Positions 9,023 through 18,363 are shown, counted from the first letter of the stretch. The stretch is 64,000 bases of DNA from Candidatus Kapaibacterium sp. (GCA_028284775.1 JANQRB010000107.1:1-64000), one strand, 5' to 3'. Made by a program: numbers and translations. The notes: a model not told the origin generated them from the letters alone.

Positions 9023-11611
9023 ATGAGGATATCACTTTGGGCCTTGATCGTTTTTCTGCTGGGCTGTGGACTGGCTGCGCAGCAAGAAGCTTCTCATTGG
9101 TTTTTCGGACGTTATTGCACGCTGGATTTTACGCAGAATCCTTATGATGGCAGCGGGCACAGCGAGCTGCACAGCCTCGAGGGCAGCGCTTGCTGGTCCG
9201 ATCCCAAGACCGGACAGCTCCTGTTTTACAGCGATGGTCATTCGATCTGGGATGCCGGGCACGAGTTGATGCCGTCATCGAATCCCCAGTATAGCGCTCA
9301 TCCGAATTATCGTCCCCTCAGTTACTCGACCAGCCAGGCCGCGCTGGTCGTGCCCCATCCCGGCGATCCGAACAAATTTTACATCTTCAATCCCGGCAAT
9401 TACACAAGCAATTCCAACAGACAAGACCCTGCCTTTTTGAATTTATCCTATAAACTTGTAGACCTCGATCTGCGCGGCGGAAGGGGTGATGTCGTCGAGA
9501 GCAGGATCCTCTTGCAGGCTGAGGAAATGGGCGAACGCCTTACCGGTACCATCGCCTGCGCGCGCGGCGGCTACTGGATACTCTGCGCCAATGCGATCGA
9601 AACGCGTCTCTATGCCTTCCTGGTCGATGCCGACGGCGTACGATCCTCACCCGTTGTGTCCTCCTTAAGCGGCCGGCGCTCCTCTTCTTCCTGGTCGGGT
9701 GTTATGAAACTATCGCCGGACGGAACATTGCTGGCCTTCGGCAGCAACCCCTACGACGCCAGTCGGTTCGAAATCTACGACTTCGACGTCAACAGCGGCG
9801 AAGTACGCAATCCGCGCGTGATTCCGCTGGATGATTTTCCGCTCTTTTATGGTCTATCCTTTTCACCCGACAGCCGCCGCCTCTATGCCTGCGGCAATTC
9901 CGGCGTCATAGATCAATACAGTCTTGATCCCGCCGATCAGGAATCTATTGCCGGCAGCCGTCTGCGACTGAGCGAAGCTAATTACTGGGCGCGTCCCGGC
10001 CTGGCGCAGTTGGGCCCGGACGGCCGGATTTACCTCTCCAGTAACTCCGCTGAATTTTTGCTTGTCATCAATAATCCCAATGCCCGGGGGACTGCGGCCG
10101 ATTTGACGCGTCTCAATATCTCAGTTGGTCATGTTCGAAAGGAGCATGGTTTCAGCACCCTGCTTTACGGCATCCCGAACTACATGGATTACATATTCGC
10201 GCCGGACCGCGCTCCCTGTCTTTTGCACGAAATCGATTTCGACTACGATACCGTATGCGAGGGCGACTGCGCCGAATATACCGTCAACAGCAGCCTGCCT
10301 GCCGACCGTTGGGAGTGGGAATTCGAAGGGGGCGAGCCCCGCAGCTGGTCCGGCCCGGCGCCGCCGCCGGTCTGTTATGCCAAAGCCGGAAACTATCTGA
10401 TCAGCCTGCGGATCGGGCAGGGGCAACAGGAAATAGTTCGCGAGCGCCGGATCGCGGTTTATGCACTGCCACAGGCGGCGGCAGGGGAAGACCTGGTGCT
10501 TTGTCGGGACAGTCCAGGCAGACTTCAGGGCAGCGGCGACGGCACGGTGGAATGGAGCCCGGCCGAGGGTTTGAGCGACCCCACGATTCTGGATCCGGTC
10601 GTGCAAGTGACGGAAGATCGCGAATATACACTGCGAATCACGTCGGTGCATGGCTGTGTCAGCACCGCCAGCGTTAAGGTGCGCATCGATAGACCGCGAG
10701 CGTCGGTTGCCGGTGTTGCCGCGATCTGCCCTGGTCAGTCGGTGCAATTGTCCGCCAGCGCCAACGGGCCCTTCGAATGGAGTCCGACCAGCGGTTTGAG
10801 CGACCCGGCTTCACTCAGCCCGTCGGCATCGCCGCGCACAACAACGGTCTACACTCTTCGCACATGGTTGAGTGACGGCTGCAGCAGCAGTGCAAGCGTT
10901 GAGGTCCCGGTACACAAGGGTGGCCGCCTGCTGCTGTCTGTGCCCGACACAAGCAGCGCGCCGGGTGCGGAGCTGCGCCTGCCTCTTGTCGCTGAAGCGC
11001 CGGCTGACCAATTGCCGCTCGCGCTCGGCCGCAGCGCTTTCAGGCTGCGCTACGACGCCCGGGTGCTGACATTCAGAACAGTTGAAGCCGGCAGCCTGAC
11101 CGGCCGTAGTCTGGACGGCAGCGATGAGATTGTGTCGCTCGAACTGCTCAACCCGACTATCGATCAGCCGCGCGATACGATTGCCTATGTCAGCCTGATC
11201 GGCTTGATCGGTTTGGAAGACCGTTCGCTCATCGGCATTGACGAGTTCGAGGCGGATATCCTCGATAACACTAACTGCCTTGACCTGCAGTTGCAGTCGG
11301 GCAGCGTCCTTCTCGACAACTACTGCCTGGGCTATGCTGTGAATTTCGCGGCGCGTTTGCAGATGCGCGTGTATCCCAATCCTGCATCGAACAATCCACA
11401 GCTGGAGCTTCGCAATCTCAACGCGGCGCCCGCTGCGCTCAGTTTAAGGGATATGTTCGGCCGCGAAATATGGCGTCACGAGCTGCCGCCGGACAAGGGC
11501 GAGCATAGGGAGCTGACAATTCCCGCCGCTTCCCTGACGCCGGGCCTGTATTTCATCAGTCTGCTGCATGGCGGCATGATGCATCGCCGGCAGCTGCTGA
11601 TCACACGTTAA
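9023..11611 (+). CDS. T9SS propeller/PKD/Ig-like surface protein, tandem paralogue 1
   Basis: Chosen start is ATG 9023, which puts a clean signal peptide first (hydrophobic core then LAAQ); 862 residues. Residues ~22-390 form a beta-propeller-like region common in Bacteroidota gliding-type proteins (WFFGRYCTLDF, LLFYSDGHSIWDAGHELMP, QAALVVPHPGDPNKFYIF, MKLSPDGTLLAFG, YGLSFSPDSRRLYACG). A PKD-like domain follows (CEGDCAEYTV..WEWEFEGG), then two Ig-like repeats each with E-W-S-P..GLSDP. Next is a cohesin-like beta-sandwich (LLLSVPDTSSAPGAELRLPL). A T9SS tail (VYPNPASNNPQLEL to LLITR) closes the protein. It is closely related throughout to the next gene, indicating tandem duplication. Probable surface-exposed or secreted binding protein; ligand unknown. 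Confidence 0.78.
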   Translation: MRISLWALIVFLLGCGLAAQQEASHWFFGRYCTLDFTQNPYDGSGHSELHSLEGSACWSDPKTGQLLFYSDGHSIWDAGHELMPSSNPQYSAHPNYRPLSYSTSQAALVVPHPGDPNKFYIFNPGNYTSNSNRQDPAFLNLSYKLVDLDLRGGRGDVVESRILLQAEEMGERLTGTIACARGGYWILCANAIETRLYAFLVDADGVRSSPVVSSLSGRRSSSSWSGVMKLSPDGTLLAFGSNPYDASRFEIYDFDVNSGEVRNPRVIPLDDFPLFYGLSFSPDSRRLYACGNSGVIDQYSLDPADQESIAGSRLRLSEANYWARPGLAQLGPDGRIYLSSNSAEFLLVINNPNARGTAADLTRLNISVGHVRKEHGFSTLLYGIPNYMDYIFAPDRAPCLLHEIDFDYDTVCEGDCAEYTVNSSLPADRWEWEFEGGEPRSWSGPAPPPVCYAKAGNYLISLRIGQGQQEIVRERRIAVYALPQAAAGEDLVLCRDSPGRLQGSGDGTVEWSPAEGLSDPTILDPVVQVTEDREYTLRITSVHGCVSTASVKVRIDRPRASVAGVAAICPGQSVQLSASANGPFEWSPTSGLSDPASLSPSASPRTTTVYTLRTWLSDGCSSSASVEVPVHKGGRLLLSVPDTSSAPGAELRLPLVAEAPADQLPLALGRSAFRLRYDARVLTFRTVEAGSLTGRSLDGSDEIVSLELLNPTIDQPRDTIAYVSLIGLIGLEDRSLIGIDEFEADILDNTNCLDLQLQSGSVLLDNYCLGYAVNFAARLQMRVYPNPASNNPQLELRNLNAAPAALSLRDMFGREIWRHELPPDKGEHRELTIPAASLTPGLYFISLLHGGMMHRRQLLITR

Positions 11612-11812
11612 GCCGATCAATCATATCGAATCGCAATGCCGGTTGCTGTAATTGCGAGACCATTTCATCGTTCAGCCTGTCCTTGCCTTCAGATTGCGCG
11701 GACTGGTGTTTTCGCGGTCGAAACCCTGCCTTTTGTCGTTCTGTTGCGCGCCGCCGGATAGATGAGCTGCGCGAAAATTACATTTGTTTGCCGGATATCG
11801 GGGGCTGCCGAA

Positions 11813-14413
11813 ATGCGAATGTCGATTGTATCGCTGCTTGTTTTTCTTTGTGTGACGGGCTTGGATGCGCAGAAGGAGGCTTCCCACTGGCTGTTCGGAC
11901 ACTTCTGCACGCTGGACTTCACCAAGGATCCTTACGATGCTTCCGGACCCAGCGAGCTGCGGAGTCTTGAAGGCAGCGCGAGCTGGTCGGACTTCACGAC
12001 CGGCCAGCTTCTGTTTTACACCGACGGCCAGACTATCTGGGATGCGAATCACGAGCACATGCCGGGTTCAAATCCGCAGTATGTAGCGGCTCCGAACTAC
12101 CGTCCCTATAGTTTTTCTACCAGTCAGGCCGCTCTCGTTGTGCCCCATTCGACCGATCCGAATAAGTGGTACGTGTTTAATCCCGGTAATTTTACCAGCA
12201 ACGCCGCCCCGGACAGCGAGCCCGAGATTTCGCTTAACCGTTACCTGTCCTATTTTCTTGTGGATCTCGATCTGCGGGATGGAATGGGCGATGTCGCCGA
12301 GCGTAAAGTGATTTTTCGGGACGAAGAAGTAGGCGAAAGGCTAACCGGTACGATAGCATGCGCTCGCGGCGGACACTGGGTGCTCTGCGCCAATGCCGTC
12401 GAGACTCGAATGTACGCCTTTCTGGTCGATGCCGATGGCGTGCGGGAGTCCCCGGTTGTGTCCAAACTGATCAGCCGGCGCCTCAATGATAAATGGTCGG
12501 GAGTGATGAAGCTATCCCCGAACGGCGAAATGCTGGCCTTCGGCTGTAATCCTTATGAGTCCGACCAGTTCGAAATTTACGATTTCGATACCGACAGCGG
12601 CTTGTTAAGTAATCCGCGCGCAATTCCGCACCTTAGCGTCACTCATCCTTATGGTCTGTCATTTTCGCCGGATAGCCGCCGACTGTATACCATCAGTAAT
12701 TTCGGCGAAGTGGACCAGTATACCGTGGACCCGGCCGACCGGCAGTCGATTATCGACAGTCGCGTGCGGCTGCGTAAGTCGGATCGTTCTGTGTCGCCCG
12801 GCGCCGCGCAAATCGGACCGGACGGCAGGATTTACATCGCCAACTTAGCCCGCCATTCGATGCTGGTCATCAACGACCCCAATGCCCGGGGCGCAGCCGC
12901 CGATTTGAGGGAGCACGACATCAACGTAAGTTTTGTTGACAAAGGAAACGACAGGAGCGCAATGCAGTACGGCCTGCCAAATTACATGGATTACATATTT
13001 GCGCCGGACCGCCCGAACTGCCTGCTCTATGAAGTCGATTTCGAGATTCAGGATATCTGCGAGGGCGACTGCGCCATCTTCAGGGTCAACAGCAACAGGC
13101 TTGCCAGCGAATGGGAATGGGAATTCGAAGGGGGCGTACCGCGAAGCTGGTTCGGCCCGGAGCCGCCGCCGATCTGCTACGCCAGTGCCGGCAGTTATCC
13201 GGTACGGCTGCGAACGCGCCAGAATCAACAGGAAGCCTTTCGCGAGCGCCGCATCACTGTTCGGCCTCGTCCCGCCGTGGAGCCCGGCGAGGATCTGTTG
13301 TTGTGCCGTGGTGAATCCGGCATGCTGCAGGGCCGCGGCGACGGCGAAGTTCAGTGGAGTCCGGCCGCTGGCTTGAGCGATCCCGGTATTCTCAACCCGA
13401 TCGTCCGGACGACGGAAGATCGCGAATATACGCTGAGCATCACTTCGGAGCACGGCTGTGTCAGTAGCGCCAGCGTTATGGTGCGTATCGATGATCTCCG
13501 CGTGGAGATTGCGGATGTCGCCGCGATCTGCCCGGGTCAGTCCGCGCAGTTACGTGCCAGCGCCGGCGAGCATTTCGAATGGAGTCCGACTACCGGGTTG
13601 TCCGACCCTGCTTCGCTCGATCCGATTGCCACGCCACGGTCAACGACGGTCTACACCCTTCGCAGCTGGTCGGAGGCGGGCTGCAGCAGTAGCGCCAGCG
13701 TGGAGGTCCGAGTTGTCGAGGGGGGCGACGTGTCGATCTCGCTGCCGGATACGAGCGGCGCGCCGGGCCAGGAACTGCGCCTGCCTCTTGTCGCCGAAGC
13801 GCCGGCCGAATTGTTGCCGCTTGAGCTCGGTCGAATTCGCATTGCCCTGCGCTATGATGCCCGCGTGCTGGCTTTCAGGAATATCGATGCCGGCCGAGTG
13901 GTCCGCCGCAGTCTTAACGGAAGCGACGAACTGCTGCTGCTGGATCTGCCGAACCCTACAATCGATCAGCCGCTTGACACGATTGCCTTCCTCACTTTGA
14001 TCGGCCTGATCGGGCTGGAGCACGCATCCGACATTGAGATTGAGGCGATCGAATTAGAGGGCTTTGCCCAGGAAGCCTGTCTTGACCTGCGGTGGGAGCG
14101 AGGCCGCGTTCTGCTCGACAACTACTGCCTGGGCTACGCCGTGAACTTCGCGGCGCGTTTGCAGATGCGCATCCATCCCAATCCCGCTTCGAACAATCCG
14201 CAGTTGGAATTGCGCAATCTCAAGGCAGCGCCGGCCATGCTCAGTGTCGTGGACATGTTCGGCCGGGAAGTGTGGCGGCGCGAGCTAGCGCCGAAAATGG
14301 GCAAACACAGGGAGCTGACCATACCCGCCCTTTCCCTGACGCCCGGCCTTTACTATGTTCAACTCCTGCATGGCGGCGCGATGCATCGGCGGCAACTGCT
14401 GGTCACACGCTGA
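11813..14413 (+). CDS. T9SS propeller/PKD/Ig-like surface protein, tandem paralogue 2
   Basis: Start chosen at ATG 11813 (a second ATG lies at 11819) because the signal peptide begins there; 866 residues. It aligns with the preceding gene from end to end: the same propeller motifs (HWLFGHFCTLDF, LLFYTDGQTIWDANHEHMP), the PKD-like domain (WEWEFEGG), two E-W-S-P..GLSDP Ig-like repeats, the cohesin-like sandwich, and an almost identical sorting tail (HPNPASNNPQLELRNL). Differences are scattered rather than clustered, which suggests duplication followed by divergence under constraint. The 201-bp gap to paralogue 1 has no terminator that I can see, so they may be co-transcribed. Probably secreted; function unknown. 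Confidence 0.78.
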   Translation: MRMSIVSLLVFLCVTGLDAQKEASHWLFGHFCTLDFTKDPYDASGPSELRSLEGSASWSDFTTGQLLFYTDGQTIWDANHEHMPGSNPQYVAAPNYRPYSFSTSQAALVVPHSTDPNKWYVFNPGNFTSNAAPDSEPEISLNRYLSYFLVDLDLRDGMGDVAERKVIFRDEEVGERLTGTIACARGGHWVLCANAVETRMYAFLVDADGVRESPVVSKLISRRLNDKWSGVMKLSPNGEMLAFGCNPYESDQFEIYDFDTDSGLLSNPRAIPHLSVTHPYGLSFSPDSRRLYTISNFGEVDQYTVDPADRQSIIDSRVRLRKSDRSVSPGAAQIGPDGRIYIANLARHSMLVINDPNARGAAADLREHDINVSFVDKGNDRSAMQYGLPNYMDYIFAPDRPNCLLYEVDFEIQDICEGDCAIFRVNSNRLASEWEWEFEGGVPRSWFGPEPPPICYASAGSYPVRLRTRQNQQEAFRERRITVRPRPAVEPGEDLLLCRGESGMLQGRGDGEVQWSPAAGLSDPGILNPIVRTTEDREYTLSITSEHGCVSSASVMVRIDDLRVEIADVAAICPGQSAQLRASAGEHFEWSPTTGLSDPASLDPIATPRSTTVYTLRSWSEAGCSSSASVEVRVVEGGDVSISLPDTSGAPGQELRLPLVAEAPAELLPLELGRIRIALRYDARVLAFRNIDAGRVVRRSLNGSDELLLLDLPNPTIDQPLDTIAFLTLIGLIGLEHASDIEIEAIELEGFAQEACLDLRWERGRVLLDNYCLGYAVNFAARLQMRIHPNPASNNPQLELRNLKAAPAMLSVVDMFGREVWRRELAPKMGKHRELTIPALSLTPGLYYVQLLHGGAMHRRQLLVTR

Positions 14414-14456
14414 GCCGGCCTGCAGGCCACAGGCCCAATCTGGGGCATATTTGTCC

Positions 14457-14894
14457 CTACTTTGCTTCCAAAGCATTCTTCAAAGCCTTGAAGTCGGCGT
14501 TTTGGCGATTGCGAAACTCGGATTTCATGAAGGGCCCCAATAGTTTGAACATCGGCGTCAGAAACTTTACCTCGACCTGTGAATCGAGCTCGGTGACGCT
14601 GTCGCCAACACTGCGAAAGTTGTTGACAACGTTTATCTCCATCGTCGAATGCTTCTTGCGGCTGCACAAACGTCGCAGCGGCTCCACCTCGGTGATCTCG
14701 TCGATGAATTCCAGCGGACGATCCCGCTCCTCGTAGCGGTGTTTAACGCGCGCGCCGACGCTGCCGGGCCTGCCCTCCAGCAATTCATAGCCGCTGAAAC
14801 CCCGCGACCATTGGCTGAGATTGGCGGGATCGATGAAAAAAGTCCAGACCGTTTGCAGCGGCCGTTCAATACGCAGCATACATGTATACTTCAT
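14457..14894 (-). CDS. SRPBCC (START-like) superfamily protein
   Basis: Start placed at the ATG whose first base is 14894 (GGGAAA seven bases upstream), giving 145 residues; a longer frame to 14996 adds a low-complexity basic stretch and is unlikely. The start MKYTCMLRIERPLQTVWTFF, the FIDPANLSQW motif and the GSVGARVKHRY strand are typical of the SRPBCC/polyketide-cyclase-like helix-grip fold, which binds hydrophobic ligands in a deep pocket. No signal peptide, so cytoplasmic. It is the last gene of a minus-strand series (LuxR regulator, three DUF4199 genes, then this one) and converges on the tandem-paralogue gene. The ligand cannot be read from sequence. Confidence 0.75.
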   Translation of the reverse strand: MKYTCMLRIERPLQTVWTFFIDPANLSQWSRGFSGYELLEGRPGSVGARVKHRYEERDRPLEFIDEITEVEPLRRLCSRKKHSTMEINVVNNFRSVGDSVTELDSQVEVKFLTPMFKLLGPFMKSEFRNRQNADFKALKNALEAK

Positions 14895-15046
14895 GGTTTT
14901 TCCCGAAATGGATTGAAACAAGCTATTGTTGAAGAGAGAAGTCCCGTCGCGTCGGGAGGACGCAAATAATCGTCGTCTTGCTTTCAGTCCGAACATATTG
15001 GGCGGCGGGCGGTTGATGACGAATTGTCGTCCGGCGGAGCCACTTG

Positions 15047-15553
15047 CTATGTTGCCGCCTTGCGCTGCATAATGGCGGCGGCGATAACAGTACAGATTAC
15101 GCTGCTGGCAAAAGTAAAGAGGAGCATCAGGATAAAGTGCGAGAAGGGATCGTCAAACATGGCGAGGTCTTCCTGCAGGCTCCGGATCTCGGCGGCGCGT
15201 TCTTCCTCGCTCAGCGTCGGCTCCAACTGTTCGACCTGGTAATCGTACCAGTCGTCGAACCATCCGGCGTCTATATGTCTGGTGTACACCAGGTCCACGA
15301 TCGGCGCGGTAGTCGTCGGTATCAGGATGATCAGCATGCCCAGCTTTATCGCCTGACCAAAATGCAGAACACCGCCATTGTATTTATCGCGATACTGTTT
15401 CATCCCCAGAATCAGAAACAACAACAGCCCCAGAAAACCGGCGAAGCCCATTACGTGCTGGAAGTCGAAATTGCCCGTGAGCATAGAAAGGATGAAAGTC
15501 AGAGCTCCGCCAAGCGCGGCAAAAAGTCCCCATCGGATTGCAACTGAAGTCAT
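15047..15553 (-). CDS. DUF4199 integral membrane protein, copy 1
   Basis: 168 residues, ATG with GGTGATG upstream. Four hydrophobic helices: about residues 5-25, 33-52, 68-90 and 138-160. Between helices three and four lies an acidic, probably helical loop (WYDYQVEQLEPTLSEEERAAEI). Family hallmarks shared with the two upstream copies are GMKQYRDK after helix two and DDPFSHF before helix four. DUF4199 proteins are almost confined to Bacteroidota and have no established function. The gene sits in a minus-strand series with two more copies and a membrane LuxR-type regulator, suggesting a shared membrane-linked role. A symmetrical site lies in its 258-bp upstream gap. Confidence 0.85.
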   Translation of the reverse strand: MTSVAIRWGLFAALGGALTFILSMLTGNFDFQHVMGFAGFLGLLLFLILGMKQYRDKYNGGVLHFGQAIKLGMLIILIPTTTAPIVDLVYTRHIDAGWFDDWYDYQVEQLEPTLSEEERAAEIRSLQEDLAMFDDPFSHFILMLLFTFASSVICTVIAAAIMQRKAAT

Positions 15554-15632
15554 AATAGATCATCACCAAAAACTGTGAAGGAGGCATTTGTTTTGTGGCT
15601 GCGAATGTATGCTTCAGGGACCGGGCTGCGGG

Positions 15633-15669
15633 TATACTTTCGTACCAAAAGTCAGAGATATACTTTGGT
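15633..15669 (-). promoter_or_regulatory. Candidate operator upstream of DUF4199 copy 1
   Basis: On the plus strand ACCAAAAGT (15644-15652) and ACTTTGGT (15662-15669) form an imperfect inverted repeat with a 9-bp centre. The octamer TATACTTT is also repeated directly at 15633-15640 and 15659-15666, 26 bp apart. It lies about 80-115 bp upstream of the DUF4199 start, where a regulator could bind. The binder is unknown. Confidence 0.35.
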
Positions 15670-15811
15670 GCCTCGATTTTGAGCTGTAATCGGCGCTTTT
15701 GCCTTAGTGTGAGAAATTGCCCGGCAAGATGATCGCGGCGGCCTTTGCCCCTGTATCGGCCAGACGTGCGATGCCGTTTGGCCCTTGCGATAGCCCCAAG
15801 CGCTGCGCGTT

Positions 15812-16360
15812 TTAGGCTTTTATCCTGCGATACATCAGGACCGCCCCTACCAGCGCGCTAAGAAAGCCTGTGAAATACGTAGTGATAAGCGTCATGAGGA
15901 AACGCGTAACCGGATCGTCGATTGTTGCGGCGACATTTTGCCCCCAATCCCGTAGAATGCTGTCTTGCCGGACTCTTTCGAGGCTTTCAATTTCTGACTC
16001 GTTCAGCTCCAATTCGCTGAGGTCCAGATTGTACAATTCTTCGAGTAATGTACCGGCGCCCGGTGGGTCGCTCGCCATGCTGTTGATGTAGACAAAATCC
16101 CAGATCGCTATGGCAAGGGAAGGAATGATGATGACCAGCATGCCAAAATGAAAAGCATCCTCAAAACGCAGCAAGCCATCAGTTTGGGCGTCGCGAAACT
16201 GTTTGGTCCCCATAAGGATGAAGAACAAGAGCAGCAGAGTATCCATCCATTCCAGTATGGGAAGAACCATCGGATGAATCAGGAATTCCAAGAGGACATA
16301 CATAAGAATACTGCCGACTGCCGCATACGATCCCCACTTCATGGCGAGTGAATTCATCAT
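15812..16360 (-). CDS. DUF4199 integral membrane protein, copy 2
   Basis: 182 residues; the start is ATGATG at 16360/16357 with no obvious ribosome binding site. Same plan as copies 1 and 3: four membrane helices, GTKQFRDA after helix two, a long acidic loop rich in Leu and Glu (LDLSELELNESEIESLERV), then DDPVTRF before the last helix. The loop is longer and more acidic than in copy 1. It lies between the other two DUF4199 genes with gaps of 258 and 307 bp, large for a tight operon, so each copy may have its own promoter. Function unknown. Confidence 0.85.
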   Translation of the reverse strand: MMNSLAMKWGSYAAVGSILMYVLLEFLIHPMVLPILEWMDTLLLLFFILMGTKQFRDAQTDGLLRFEDAFHFGMLVIIIPSLAIAIWDFVYINSMASDPPGAGTLLEELYNLDLSELELNESEIESLERVRQDSILRDWGQNVAATIDDPVTRFLMTLITTYFTGFLSALVGAVLMYRRIKA

Positions 16361-16667
16361 TGTTCAGTCATCCATACTGTGTTGTACACAAATCACACAC
16401 AACTGATCAGGTAGATTAAAATTTGATCTATCGGGCTCTTGCCTATAAGAAGTATCCCATACCAGACAGAGCGAGAATCGGTAATGAACGGCGATAGCCC
16501 GCACAATCGAGGGCGCAGACCTGGCGCGCCCAGGACGAGCTTCGAATCAGTCGATGGCTGCCAACCATAAGACTCAGTCGGACAAAAGTTCCTCGAAGTC
16601 CGGATGAGGGCAAGGAGCGTCCATGAACGCAAATCTGCATAGCTTCGCTAGCCGGACGGCTCGACTC
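16361..16667. other. Intergenic gap between DUF4199 copies 2 and 3
   Basis: No supported gene. Short frames here lack ribosome binding sites and family resemblance. I see no clear terminator or promoter match. Confidence 0.5.
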
Positions 16668-17213
16668 CTATGCTTTAGCCGTACGATAACTAATGGCTGC
16701 CGCCACCAGCGCGCAAAGTAGTCCGAAGAGAAAGGCCGAAAGAAGTGAGGCCACGAAACGTGTGACGGGATCATCCAGTCTGGTGGCGATGGCGCGTCCG
16801 ATTTCATGCAGAGCGCTGTCTTGCCCCTGATTTGAGAGCTCCGACCCTTTCTGCTCATTCTGTTGCAATACATCGCGATTGATATCGATTATCCTGTCAT
16901 ACTCGGCGGCAAAACTCTGGTTTTCGCTTGAGATGTAATTGTCATACACAACATTTGCTATGACCGTGGTGAAGGTCGGTATGATAATGATGAGTGTTGC
17001 CAGTCCGAAGGCTCTGGCCAAAGGCAGGAGTCCATTGGCAAATTTGTCTCGATACTGTCTGATCCCCAGGCTGATAAGGAGCACCAGAAGCAAGCCTTCG
17101 GTCCAATCCAGCACTGTCTGGGCAGTCGGATCGGTGAAAAGCTTTGCGAGGACAAAAACAATCAGCCCGCTTATCGCTGCGAATGATCCCCACTTCAATA
17201 CGATTGCTTTCAT
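16668..17213 (-). CDS. DUF4199 integral membrane protein, copy 3
   Basis: Start set at 17213 (MKAIVLKWGSF, GGCAGGC upstream) because it aligns with the M-x-x-x-x-x-x-WG starts of the other two copies; an in-frame ATG at 17231 would add six residues. 181 residues with four membrane helices, GIRQYRDK after helix two, a polar loop (DRIIDINRDVLQQNEQKGSEL) and DDPVTRF before helix four. It is the copy nearest the LuxR-type gene (157-bp gap) and is transcribed in the same direction. Function unknown; presumably in the inner membrane with the regulator. Confidence 0.85.
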   Translation of the reverse strand: MKAIVLKWGSFAAISGLIVFVLAKLFTDPTAQTVLDWTEGLLLVLLISLGIRQYRDKFANGLLPLARAFGLATLIIIIPTFTTVIANVVYDNYISSENQSFAAEYDRIIDINRDVLQQNEQKGSELSNQGQDSALHEIGRAIATRLDDPVTRFVASLLSAFLFGLLCALVAAAISYRTAKA

Positions 17214-17370
17214 AGCTTGCCTGCCGTTCATTTGATTGGATTGCTTTCAGGAAAAGGGGACTGTCGATGTCCCTGAGCAGCTGTCTGCTTCTGAGCTCGA
17301 AACCCCGCAATCGGGCCGAACGCCGAAACAGTATTTGTCAGGCGCCGGCTGTCGATTGCAGGCGCGCTCC

Positions 17371-17823
17371 TCAGGCCAGAATACCGAGATCCTTCGCAAC
17401 CCGAACCGCCTGGGTGCGCCGCCGGGCATCCAGCTTCACGAGGATGCTGGATACGTGCTTTTTGATGGTGCTTTCGCTCAGAAAAAGCTGCTCGGCGATC
17501 TCGAGATTGGAATGACCCAGGGCGATGAGCGACAGAATCTCCATCTCCCGCGCACTGATACCCAGCTCCCGGATGCGAGCTTCATCCACTGTGCCTTCGG
17601 CCGGCCCTGTCTGCCCGGCCGTTTGCGCAGCCGCAGCGCTCCCTAGCTGGCGCCAGAAATACTTTTTGCTGAAATAGAGGCCCAGAGCGAAAAAAATAAC
17701 TCCGAAGAGGCTGATGATCAGCTCGAGCGAAAGAAAGCCGCGAAAGTAGGAATACTGGCTCAGCCGGTGGATTATCAAAAAGGCGAGGATCAAAAAACCA
17801 AAGCTCAACGCTGTCTGTCTCAC
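17371..17823 (-). CDS. Membrane-anchored LuxR-type HTH transcriptional regulator
   Basis: 150 residues from GTG 17823. Two hydrophobic helices occupy about residues 3-22 and 30-52 (FGFLILAFLIIHRL and LELIISLFGVIFFALGLYF). A basic and then Ala/Gly-rich linker leads to a LuxR/GerE helix-turn-helix at ~85-148: LGISAREMEILSLIALGHSN, EIAEQLFLSESTIKKHVSSI and LVKLDARRRTQAV. No receiver or ligand-binding domain is present, so the signal may be sensed by, or through, the membrane helices. It heads the minus-strand DUF4199 series, which makes the DUF4199 proteins plausible partners or targets. A membrane-tethered LuxR protein must act near the membrane or be released by proteolysis; that is inference. 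Confidence 0.8.
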   Translation of the reverse strand: MRQTALSFGFLILAFLIIHRLSQYSYFRGFLSLELIISLFGVIFFALGLYFSKKYFWRQLGSAAAAQTAGQTGPAEGTVDEARIRELGISAREMEILSLIALGHSNLEIAEQLFLSESTIKKHVSSILVKLDARRRTQAVRVAKDLGILA

Positions 17824-18269
17824 CTGCCGGCCTATACTGTTTGCGGAGTAGTACTGACGAAAATATCAATGCGGGAAGCCATTTCAAAGCCCCGGCAGGA
17901 TTCAGTCTTTCGTCCTCGCTTCGCTGCCGTCGACGGGCGCGGGTGAAGCGCGCGAACACCGGCGTGATCAGGATCTGCCGTCGTGATTCCGGCGGTCCAT
18001 CCCGGATTGCAATCGTCGCGACTAGCGGGACATCGGTCTCAACACCTGTGCCATTGCCGAACAGGGCGTCAGCCACAAGTTTGTCCGATCCGGACTCGCC
18101 ATACCCGTCGTCTTTGATCCGATGCTCCTGCGGCATACGCCCTTCCCTTGCGTTCGCAGCCCGCTCCGAAAGGAAGACGGAACCGGCCTGCCGAACGAGG
18201 CTCCAAAAGCAAAGCGGGGAATGCCGCTGGGCGCTGTCGCCAGGTCGCAGCTCCTTCGGTCACCGTCGC
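17824..18269. other. Gap between LuxR-type regulator and helical-repeat gene
   Basis: Several open frames cross this stretch on both strands, but none has a ribosome binding site, a plausible composition or a recognisable domain. No terminator or promoter is clear. Confidence 0.5.
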
Positions 18270-18363
18270 TCAATCGTGAATAGCAGGGAAGACCCGGCCG
18301 CTCCATGGCTCGTCTTTGCCGGCTTTTGTCCAGAAGTCAGGGTAAACTGCATCCATAGTGATC

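Noticed and set aside
14417..14428. Perfect 12-bp palindrome GGCCTGCAGGCC between convergent genes
   Set aside because: No T tract and not longer than a restriction-type palindrome; too weak as a terminator or operator.
15590..15720. Short plus-strand frame after AAGGAGG near 15580
   Set aside because: The Shine-Dalgarno-like site is followed by GTG/TTG starts of a 44-residue frame with no resemblance to anything; it is antisense to the DUF4199 upstream region.
17582..18136. 184-residue minus-strand frame overlapping the LuxR regulator gene
   Set aside because: Composition poor, no family, and it overlaps a well-supported gene in another frame.
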